Source: an uncultured Chitinophagaceae bacterium
GTDB taxonomy: Bacteria > Bacteroidota > Bacteroidia > Chitinophagales > Chitinophagaceae
Assembly (NCBI GenBank): GCA_937907395.1
Contig: CALCII010000011.1
Span: 124,001 to 188,000, forward strand
Length of the DNA: 64,000 nucleotides
Direction of reading: 5' to 3'
The translations under genes and the position numbers were made by a program. Below the pieces are notes generated by a model. The model did no database searches, had not been told where the DNA came from, and saw only the letters and a program-made list of their open reading frames with translations. This document shows positions 16,881 through 24,714 of this stretch, piece by piece (position 1 is the first letter of the stretch; each line of letters opens with the position of its first letter).

Positions 16881-16942
16881 TTGGTTCAGACCGGTCCAAA
16901 TAAAAAGAGCGCTTGCCCAAAGCAAACGCTCTTTTGAACCAA
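16881..16942 (-). terminator. Minus-strand terminator nested inside an outer inverted repeat
   Basis: Arms 16903-16916 and 16922-16935 form a 14-position stem (AAAAGAGCG core). One position is G-T on the minus strand but C-A on the plus strand, and the T run (CTTTTTATTT) is on minus, so it acts on minus. Outside it TTGGTTCA (16881-16888) and TGAACCAA (16935-16942) form a further perfect 8-bp pairing that overlaps the stem base by one base and brackets the T tract, which could compete with termination. Confidence 0.7.
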
Positions 16943-17095
16943 GAGAACTAAACAAATTTGTCGGTGCTGCTCCCATTTCATTTCATCCCGGAGGCTTACC
17001 GGGAAGCGGTTCGGGTAGGAGACAGGCAGCCTGCACTCAAAAATACATTTGCAGGCAGGGGGAACAAAATGACTGGCATCAGCTTTTTTAAAAAC
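16943..17095 (-). ncRNA. Putative structured RNA upstream of the SGNH lipoprotein gene
   Basis: No plausible gene. Seen: TCCCGG (16986-16991) with CCGGGA (16999-17004); GCCTGCA (17029-17035) with TGCAGGC (17050-17056); and a looser closing helix between TGCTCCC (16968-16974) and GGGGAACA (17059-17066). The unit ends, on the minus strand, at the terminator above, about 50 nt before the SGNH start codon. This is the layout of an attenuating leader, but also of a free small RNA. On minus the string GGGAGCAGC recalls the SRP RNA distal stem, but the GGAA tetraloop and partner strand are absent, so SRP is not claimed. No known riboswitch core was recognised. Confidence 0.45.
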
Positions 17096-17574
17096 AATTT
17101 TCGATTGCTTTATAATCATGATTGTAACAATAAAAACAAACACTTATTGCATGTTAAAGGGGAAAGTTGATTTTAGCAGAATCGGTGGTTACAATTCAGG
17201 CAATCACAAATATTCATCGTTACTTTATGTAAGCAGCGAAAGAATACAGCTTCGTTACGCTGCTACCAATATCCTGAAACCAATCCATTATCCAAATCCT
17301 TTGAAAACGGTGATAGAACCCCCAAAACGCAAAACATTTGAGAAACTCTTTTTAAAATCCCCGCCCCGAAAGCGGGGGTTTTATTTTGCAAAAAACAGCC
17401 ATTATCTAATAGAAAATATGTAGATTTTCATTATAAAAACAATTAATACTAATATCCGGAATCACGGGATTTAGATAAAACCGAAAAAAATTCTTATCAT
17501 GTATCCACCTGTTGTATTACAGTAATCAATTGAAATACAATAAGAATTTAAGTGAGCCCGATCCATATTCAGTT
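17096..17574. other. Non-coding stretch upstream of the multi-PAS kinase, with hairpin and plus-strand terminator
   Basis: A 101-codon frame (17118-17423) spans the region but runs straight through a terminator and has no recognisable protein character. AGCAGCG (17232-17238) pairs with CGCTGCT (17259-17265). AAAATCCCCGC (17354-17364) pairs with GCGGGGGTTTT (17372-17382), followed by ATTTT; the U-G pair it contains is favourable only on the plus strand. A plus-strand transcript therefore ends here about 190 nt before the kinase start, either a small RNA or an attenuated leader. Confidence 0.5.
17354..17387 (+). terminator. Rho-independent terminator 190 nt upstream of the kinase gene
   Basis: 11-position stem with one G-T pair (arms 17354-17364 and 17372-17382), loop CCCGAAA, tail ATTTT on the plus strand. 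No plus-strand gene ends just before it. Confidence 0.75.
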
Positions 17575-20500
17575 ATGAAAAGCCTGGAAGAAACCATTCA
17601 AATACCATCCATCCTGACCCAATCCGGTCAGTTTTACTATATCCTAACCGATTTACAGGGAAAATATACTTATGTAAACAATACATTTTGTAATCGTTTT
17701 GGTGTTGAATCGGAGGCAATTATTGGCGCTCCCGTTACAAAAACAGTGCATCCCGATGATATGGAACGATGCCTGAGAGCTGTTGAGTTTTGTATTCAGC
17801 ACCCGGATAAAACAATCACTGTTGAAATCAGAAAAGTTCATCCCGAAGACGGATACATCAACACCAGGTGGGAGTTTACATTGCTGCTGGATGAGGAAAA
17901 TAAACCAGCAGGGATCCAATGTCTTGGGGTAGACAACACAGAGGTAATTGTTCAACAGGAATTGCAATTCATCCTTAATCAAATCAATGCTTACATCAAC
18001 GGTGTTGAGGATTTTCTGATTGTGATTGATCACGACCGGAGAATTCTACGTGCTAATAAAACATTTGCAAAACTGGTTGGCCGAGGCTATAAAGAACTAA
18101 AAGGTTGTCTGGTCACAGGTATATTGCCATCACAGTATGAAGGTGTGATTAATGAATTACACAACCCAGATATTTTTCATAAACAGTACAGTAAGGAAAT
18201 TTCATGTGAACATAACAATAAATGGTGTGAGTTTATCACATTCCCAAATCCAATGGGAACACTTATTGTTATCAGAGATATTACCAATACAATTAAAGTA
18301 AAAGAAGACCTCCTTGTATCCCGGCAGGAATTGGAACACCGTGAAAAATGGTTTCGTAACCTGTTGGTGAATTCCATTGATTCGGTATTCGTTGCAGATG
18401 CACAGTTAAACATTACCTATGCCACATCTTCTGTAATTACTATGTTGGGCTATGAGCCGGAAGAATTAATTGGCAGGCCTGCATTTGAATTCATTCACCC
18501 GGAAGATGTAGATGCCGCCATGTTTGCTTTTGGTGAGTTATTTCAGCAAAAGCCCGATACTCATTCCATAGATATGCGTGTGCTCCGGAAAGATGGTACA
18601 TGGTTATGGGTGGAAGCAATGGGAAAATATAAATTTGATGATCCGTTGATTCAGGGAATGATTGTTTACCTCAACGACATCAACGTTCGAAAAAAAGCAG
18701 AAGAAGAACTCATTCACAGCGAAAAGAAATATAAATCCGTTGTAGAAAACAGCTATAACGGTATCATCATCTCAAACTATCCCGGTAAAATTCTTTCTGT
18801 CAACAGTTCTCTTTGCCAGATGTTTGGATATACGGAAGAGGAATTTCTGTCGAAGAGTGTACAGGACTTTCTGGATTTTACAAGTCCCTATGTATTGCAG
18901 GCGATGAAAATCCTGCACACCACCGGACGATTCAAGGGAGAGGTTTCTGCCATCAACCGCTCTGGTAAATTTTTCCTCGTTGAAATGTATGCTTCGCTTC
19001 TTTATGAAGATGAAACCGGACGATATTTCAGCACTATTGTGAGGGATATTGACGAAGAACGTAAAGTGCAACGCCAGCTTCAGAAACGTGAAGAAATGTT
19101 GTCGGCAATTTCGATGGCAACGGGTAAGCTGGTAATGGGACAGAATATGAATTACAATATTCTGGATGCCATGAAAACAATTGGGAATGCAATTCAGGCA
19201 GATAGAGTATACCTGTTCGAAAATCAAAGAAACCCAACAACGGGCGAATGGAGTGCCAGTCAGCGTTTTGAATGGAATGCCGGTCTTGCACCTGCACATA
19301 TCAACAATCCGGAATTACAGGAAATTTCATTTTTGAAACTTCAACCGGTGATTGAGGTGCTCAAACAAAACCGGCAATTTGCTTCTACTGTCCCGGCAAT
19401 AACAGATGAATGGTTAAAAGAATTTCTTATTTCCAGGAATACGATTTCTGTTTTACTGGTTCCTGTATTTATCAATGATTCCTTTTGGGGGTTTGCAGGA
19501 TTTGATGATTGCAAATCGAAACGCAAATGGCCTTCGTTTGAAGTGGATATTTTAAAAACATTTGGTGCTTCGCTTGCAGGAGCTGTGGAACGATTGAAAT
19601 CGGAACAAATGGTGGAAGAAAGCAGGCGCCGGTATAAAATGTTATTTGAAGAAAATCCTGTTCCGCTCATTTCGTTTTATCCGCACTCATTATCCATTAC
19701 CAACGTCAATAAATCTGCAATTGAACATTATGGATATACGGCCTATGAATTTCTGGGTTTAAAAATTTCAGATCTTTTTGAAATGGGAACCGATGATGTT
19801 ACATCGTTGTTGAATCATATTATAAACGTTCCCGGAAAACCGTTTGCTGCACGTCATCTTAAAAAGAATAAAGAAGTAATTGATGTGGAGCTAACAGTAC
19901 AACAGCTCACCGAAGGTAGCAGACAAATCAACTTACTGTTAATTCATGATGTTACGGAATCGCTTCGTTTGCAGTGGGAAAAAGAATTGATGAATGATGT
20001 GGCCGATATTCTGATACAACCCGGCAACCTGCACACAAATCTTTCTACTGCAATTGACCGTTTGCGCAATTACCTTGGTTGGGATATTGCAGAATTGTGG
20101 ACGCCCAATTATGATCATTCCCAAATAAGCATTGATGTATTTTGTGCTGCCTCTACGGTTTCCGGCTCCGATGAATTGTTTCATAAATGGAAATCGGTTC
20201 AGTATACATTAGATAATTATCTCTACCGGGATCTTTATCGTGAAAAAGGAATTGAATGGATTGAGAATATTGAAACAACAGAAATTCTCATCCGGAAAAA
20301 ATCATTGCTTGAATCCGGTTTCCGCTCTGCTATTGTGATTCCTGTTTTATACCAGGAGTCAGTAACCGGTATTTTGTTTTTCTTCAGTAAGTCAGAAAGA
20401 GCCAATAATGAAAATCACAGCAGGCTGCTAACCATTCTGTCGAAACAGCTGGGTGCAGAAATTGAAAAGCGGAAAAAAGAAACCGAACTAGAACTGTTGT

Positions 20501-23500
20501 TCTCTGTTACAAGCGATGGTATGGCCATTGTAAATACAGATGGAGCATATAAAAAAGTGAACCCATCTTTTTGTGCCATTACCGGCTATTCGGAAGAAGA
20601 GCTGATGAAACAAAAGTTCAGCTGGCTGGTGTACCTCGACGATCTGGAAGATTCCAAATCAGAATTCAGGCGTATGGTAGTGGATGGTACCGGTGGTACA
20701 TTCGAAAACAGGATTGTTACCAAGCAGGGCGAAGTAAAATGGTTGGAATGGACCACCAGCTATGATCCTTACGAAAATATTGTTGTGGCGTCTGCTAGGG
20801 ATGTATCTGAAAAGAAACTGGCCGAACAAAAACTGGCAGCAGCCAGCAATACCTTACAATACACCCTACAGGAAAACAAAAAAATTCTCGATTACTCACA
20901 GGATATTATTTCAACCTTCACAAAAGACGGACGAATTCAAAATATTAATCCTGCCTGCTTTTCTATGTTGGGTTACAAACCCGAAGAAATGATTGGTGAA
21001 CAGAATCAGAAATTTGTTCATCCGGATTGTTATGGCAAACTGCAATCGCTGATTGATGAAATGGGCGAACGTGATAAATCTGTAAAAGAATTTGAGCTGC
21101 AGTACATACACAAAGATGGTACACTGGTTCAGATGTCATGGTCTATGTATTGGTCTGGTGCAGATCAGGTATGTTTTTCTGTAGGACGTGATATTACCGC
21201 ACAAAAAGAAGCAGAAGAGGCATTACAGGAAAGTGAAACAAGGTTCCGCTTGTTTATGGATAATAGTCCGGCTGCCGCCTGGATAACCGATGAAGATGGC
21301 GTGTTTGTTTATCACAACAAACAGCACAACGATATGTTCCTGATGGATGAAAGTGACATAGGGAAAAATGTGTTTGAAATTTTCCCACAGCAATATGCAG
21401 AAGCATTTTTTGAAAACAATAAAAGAGCGCTTGATAGCAACAAGCCTATTGAAGTGATTGAAACGGTTCCATTAAGAGATGGAACCGAAGCCATCCAGTT
21501 GGTATATAAATTCCCCATTTTACTAAAAGGGAACAGAAGGATGCTGGGCGCAATTGGTATTGATATTACCATGCAGAAACAAGCCGAAGAACGCCTTCGT
21601 ATTTCTGAACAAACCTTCCGTTCATTCATGAACAATAACCCGGTGGGTGCATGGATAAACGATGAAGAAGGAAGATTTGTATTCCTGAACCGCTATTACA
21701 GCACGCTTATTCGAAGTAAGGTGGAACTAAAAGAAGGGAATACGCTCTATGATATTTATGATAAGAATCAGGTACAACATATCCTGAATCATGATCGTGA
21801 GCTGATGTTAACAGGCCAGACAGCAGAACTGATAGATTGGGCAGACAGAGCCGACGGAACCAAAGGCTTCTTTGTAGTATATAAATTCCCGTTACAATCA
21901 TTTGAAGGAAAAACATTGATAGGTGGTGTAATTCTTGACCTTACAGAAAAGCAAACTGCTGAAGAAGAATTAATCCGTATCAAAAAAGCGGTTGATAATG
22001 CATCAGATGCGGTAATTATTTATAATCATAACATGCAATGTATCTATCTCAACCAGGGATTTGAAACTTTGTTTGGCTATGATGTGCCTTCCATGAATAC
22101 TCTTTCTATCACCAGCAAGTTCTTTGGTGACCTGGAATTGCAAAGGCGTATTATGACGGATTTGCGAACTACCGGTTCGTGGGACGGCGACCTTGAAGTA
22201 TTTGATAAAGACGGCAACCGGGTATATGTGAGCCTGCGTGCCAATGTTATTTTCAATGAAAAGAATGATGTGGCATCTTATGTAGGTGTAATCACTAATA
22301 TCACTGATCGTATCCTGGCCGATAAGAAAATTAAAGACACGGCACACCGGTTAACGAATATCATGGAAAGTATTACAGAAGGGATGATGATTATTCAGCC
22401 CGACTGGTCTATAGAATATGTAAACCCATCTGCAGAAAAAATTCTCAAAACAGAAGCTACGCAGTTGATGCATATGGGAATGAAAAAAGTATTCCCTGTT
22501 CGCCAATATACAAGCCTCTACCGCAAACTGGAAAAAGCATTGAAGCAAAACAAGCCTGTGCATGTGGAAGAGTATTTTGAGAATTATGACAGCTGGTTGG
22601 ATATCAGCGCTTATCCACTTGAAAATGTACTCACTGTTTATTTCAGGGATGTAACAGAACGTAGAAGAGCACAAATGCAACTGGCATTGGAACGTGAATC
22701 TTTTGAAGCGGCGACTACGCAGCATCATGGATTCAAAGAAATTGCACATAATTACCTCAGGGGCATGGAGGTGATTTATCCGGGAAGTTTCTGTTCGTTA
22801 TTGCTGCTCAATCAAACAGAACAAACGGTCCAGACTTTTGCTGCTCCTTCATTACCGGAAGCATATAGCAATCAAATAAACGGATTACGTATTGGCCTTA
22901 ATACGGGATCCTGTGGCACCGCCATGTTTACCGGAGAAATGGTAATTACAGAAGATATAGAAACCGATGAAAAATGGACTAACTATAAAGAGATTGCATT
23001 GCATCACAACCTGAGAGCCTGTTGGTCGCAACCATTGATTAACTCACAAGGAAAAGTTTTTGGAAGCTTTGCTATTTATTACACACAGAAAAAGGGGCCG
23101 GATGATAATGAGATCAGTCTCATGCAACGGGCGGCCCATTTCATTACCATCATTTATGAAAATATCGAATCCGAACGGATGGTTCGTTTGAGTAATGAAC
23201 GATATGAACTGGCAACTAAAGCAACCAATGAAGCCATCTGGGACTGGGATTTATTAACCGATACCATTACCTGGAGCAATGCGTTCTTTCAGTTGTTCGG
23301 ATATGATAATGTAGATGAAAAAAATACATACCAGTTCTGGGCAAATAATGTTCATCCCGATGATCAAAAAGAAATTCTCGAATCACTCGACCAGTTTGTA
23401 AAACAGCGTAAACAAAATCAGTGGACCGGCGAATATCGCTTCAGGAAAAAAGATGGAACCTACGCTAATGTACTCGATAAAGGATTTGTGTTGAGAGATG

Positions 23501-24219
23501 AAAACAAAGCTCCTTACCGGATGGTGGGATCTTTACAGGATATTTCTGAACGGATAAGACTGGAAGCCGAACTGCGGGAACAACAGGTGAGCAAACAGAA
23601 ACTCATGGCGAAAGTAGTAGTGGATGTACAGGAAAAAGAACGGGCAGAAATTGGTAAAGAGTTACACGATAACGTGAACCAGATTCTTACCACCACCAAA
23701 CTTTACCTGGAAATGGCCAAACTACAGGAAGGAATGAGAGAAGAGTTAATTACACGCAGTTCAAAAAATATTGCTGATGTGATTCATGAAATCCGTCAGC
23801 TCTCCCGTTCATTGGTGCCACACAGCATCAGTGATCTGGGTATGGTGGCGGCGATTAATGATCTTATTGAAACCATTCAGCTGGTGAATGTGATTGAAAT
23901 AGACTTTCATCATGAAGGAGACCTGGAAAAACCATTGAGCGGACAATTGAAAGTAACTATCTTCCGGATCATACAGGAGCAAATCAATAACATTGTGAAG
24001 TATGCGTATGCCGATAATGTTGTAATCAAATTGATCAACACCGGTAAATCAATCAGACTGGATGTTGGCGATAATGGTGTTGGATTTGATCCTAAAAAAG
24101 TAAAACGTGGATTGGGTATCTCCAATATCATCAGCCGTGCCGATATGCTCGACGGAAAAGTGAACCTGATTTCTGCACCCGGTAAAGGATGTACACTCGA
24201 AGTAGAAATTCCTCTTTAA
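17575..24219 (+). CDS. Giant soluble hybrid-sensor histidine kinase, 12 PAS + 3 GAF + HisKA_3/HATPase
   Basis: A 2214-residue sensor kinase (ATG at 17575; a TTG at 17512 would add 21 residues). No membrane segment or signal peptide, so it senses in the cytoplasm. From N to C: PAS1-4; GAF1 (around SMATGKLVMGQ); PAS5; GAF2 (around IDRLRNYLGWDIAELW); PAS6-11; GAF3 (YPGSFCSLLLLNQ, TGSCGTAMFTGE); PAS12 (NEAIWDWDLLTDTITWSN); a LiaS/NarX-type HisKA_3 with phosphoacceptor His about residue 2031 in EIGKELHDNVNQ; HATPase_c with QEQINNIVKYA, DNGVGFD and GLGISNI. PAS8 and PAS9 are close duplicates (AAWITDEDG / GAWINDEEG). No receiver domain and no response-regulator gene adjacent, so its partner is elsewhere. 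Signals unknown. Confidence 0.93.
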   Translation: MKSLEETIQIPSILTQSGQFYYILTDLQGKYTYVNNTFCNRFGVESEAIIGAPVTKTVHPDDMERCLRAVEFCIQHPDKTITVEIRKVHPEDGYINTRWEFTLLLDEENKPAGIQCLGVDNTEVIVQQELQFILNQINAYINGVEDFLIVIDHDRRILRANKTFAKLVGRGYKELKGCLVTGILPSQYEGVINELHNPDIFHKQYSKEISCEHNNKWCEFITFPNPMGTLIVIRDITNTIKVKEDLLVSRQELEHREKWFRNLLVNSIDSVFVADAQLNITYATSSVITMLGYEPEELIGRPAFEFIHPEDVDAAMFAFGELFQQKPDTHSIDMRVLRKDGTWLWVEAMGKYKFDDPLIQGMIVYLNDINVRKKAEEELIHSEKKYKSVVENSYNGIIISNYPGKILSVNSSLCQMFGYTEEEFLSKSVQDFLDFTSPYVLQAMKILHTTGRFKGEVSAINRSGKFFLVEMYASLLYEDETGRYFSTIVRDIDEERKVQRQLQKREEMLSAISMATGKLVMGQNMNYNILDAMKTIGNAIQADRVYLFENQRNPTTGEWSASQRFEWNAGLAPAHINNPELQEISFLKLQPVIEVLKQNRQFASTVPAITDEWLKEFLISRNTISVLLVPVFINDSFWGFAGFDDCKSKRKWPSFEVDILKTFGASLAGAVERLKSEQMVEESRRRYKMLFEENPVPLISFYPHSLSITNVNKSAIEHYGYTAYEFLGLKISDLFEMGTDDVTSLLNHIINVPGKPFAARHLKKNKEVIDVELTVQQLTEGSRQINLLLIHDVTESLRLQWEKELMNDVADILIQPGNLHTNLSTAIDRLRNYLGWDIAELWTPNYDHSQISIDVFCAASTVSGSDELFHKWKSVQYTLDNYLYRDLYREKGIEWIENIETTEILIRKKSLLESGFRSAIVIPVLYQESVTGILFFFSKSERANNENHSRLLTILSKQLGAEIEKRKKETELELLFSVTSDGMAIVNTDGAYKKVNPSFCAITGYSEEELMKQKFSWLVYLDDLEDSKSEFRRMVVDGTGGTFENRIVTKQGEVKWLEWTTSYDPYENIVVASARDVSEKKLAEQKLAAASNTLQYTLQENKKILDYSQDIISTFTKDGRIQNINPACFSMLGYKPEEMIGEQNQKFVHPDCYGKLQSLIDEMGERDKSVKEFELQYIHKDGTLVQMSWSMYWSGADQVCFSVGRDITAQKEAEEALQESETRFRLFMDNSPAAAWITDEDGVFVYHNKQHNDMFLMDESDIGKNVFEIFPQQYAEAFFENNKRALDSNKPIEVIETVPLRDGTEAIQLVYKFPILLKGNRRMLGAIGIDITMQKQAEERLRISEQTFRSFMNNNPVGAWINDEEGRFVFLNRYYSTLIRSKVELKEGNTLYDIYDKNQVQHILNHDRELMLTGQTAELIDWADRADGTKGFFVVYKFPLQSFEGKTLIGGVILDLTEKQTAEEELIRIKKAVDNASDAVIIYNHNMQCIYLNQGFETLFGYDVPSMNTLSITSKFFGDLELQRRIMTDLRTTGSWDGDLEVFDKDGNRVYVSLRANVIFNEKNDVASYVGVITNITDRILADKKIKDTAHRLTNIMESITEGMMIIQPDWSIEYVNPSAEKILKTEATQLMHMGMKKVFPVRQYTSLYRKLEKALKQNKPVHVEEYFENYDSWLDISAYPLENVLTVYFRDVTERRRAQMQLALERESFEAATTQHHGFKEIAHNYLRGMEVIYPGSFCSLLLLNQTEQTVQTFAAPSLPEAYSNQINGLRIGLNTGSCGTAMFTGEMVITEDIETDEKWTNYKEIALHHNLRACWSQPLINSQGKVFGSFAIYYTQKKGPDDNEISLMQRAAHFITIIYENIESERMVRLSNERYELATKATNEAIWDWDLLTDTITWSNAFFQLFGYDNVDEKNTYQFWANNVHPDDQKEILESLDQFVKQRKQNQWTGEYRFRKKDGTYANVLDKGFVLRDENKAPYRMVGSLQDISERIRLEAELREQQVSKQKLMAKVVVDVQEKERAEIGKELHDNVNQILTTTKLYLEMAKLQEGMREELITRSSKNIADVIHEIRQLSRSLVPHSISDLGMVAAINDLIETIQLVNVIEIDFHHEGDLEKPLSGQLKVTIFRIIQEQINNIVKYAYADNVVIKLINTGKSIRLDVGDNGVGFDPKKVKRGLGISNIISRADMLDGKVNLISAPGKGCTLEVEIPL

Positions 24220-24236
24220 TTCAGTTGATTTTTTTT

Positions 24237-24275
24237 AAAAGGGTTGACAAACTTCAACAGGTTGTCAATCCTTTT
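24237..24275 (+). terminator. Terminator after the multi-PAS kinase
   Basis: AAAAGGGTTGACAA (24237-24250) pairs with TTGTCAATCCTTTT (24262-24275), 14 bp with one G-T. The stem is preceded by an eight-T run and followed by AACTT, so it is bidirectional-looking. Confidence 0.75.
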
Positions 24276-24386
24276 AACTTCCTGTTTTTGCACACTCAAT
24301 GCACAAACCATGTGCTTAACATTTTCTTAATTAAACCTTCATATTCGCTTGATGGTTTAATAAGATGTTTACCAAAATCATTTAGC

Positions 24387-24656
24387 ATGGAAAAACAGGT
24401 AGCATTTCTTACCCGTAACCTGCTGATGGGTGGTGCCTTCAGCCATTTATCTATTGGTGAAGCAATCAGGCTGGAAAAGTTGCTCATGAACAAACCAGAA
24501 GTCGATCAATCCGAACAACTGATGCAGTTCTGGTATGCAGGGAATTATTTTTCGCTGCAAATGCCCCAACACTTATTACATGAATGCAATTTGCTCCTGC
24601 TTCATGCCGGAAAGCCAATGATTGATGTGTTTGTTGCCGATGTGTATGAAGCGTAG
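24387..24656 (+). CDS. Hypothetical protein, 89 residues
   Basis: Soluble helical protein starting MEKQVAFLTRNLLMGG; the frame is open further upstream but only the ATG at 24387 gives a protein-like start, after the kinase terminator. It contains SIGEAIRLEKLLM and a Leu-rich end (LLHECNLLLLHAGKPMIDVFV). No motif is recognised. It lies 60 bp upstream of the UvrD-type helicase gene on the same strand and could share its transcript. Unknown function. Confidence 0.6.
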   Translation: MEKQVAFLTRNLLMGGAFSHLSIGEAIRLEKLLMNKPEVDQSEQLMQFWYAGNYFSLQMPQHLLHECNLLLLHAGKPMIDVFVADVYEA

Positions 24657-24714
24657 AAACAGGATATTTTTCCCCATCAAATCATCTCCCGTCCTGTTGC
24701 TGTAAATTGCGCTC

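Noticed and set aside
16943..17095. SRP (4.5S), 6S RNA or cobalamin riboswitch identity for the 16.9-17.1 kb RNA
   Set aside because: The string GGGAGCAGC resembles SRP but no GGAA-capped partner helix is present; neither a 6S closing bubble nor B12 core boxes could be found. Left unnamed.
17118..17423. 101-residue frame before the kinase gene
   Set aside because: It translates a perfect terminator (SPPRKRGFYFAK) and has no recognisable fold; read as non-coding.
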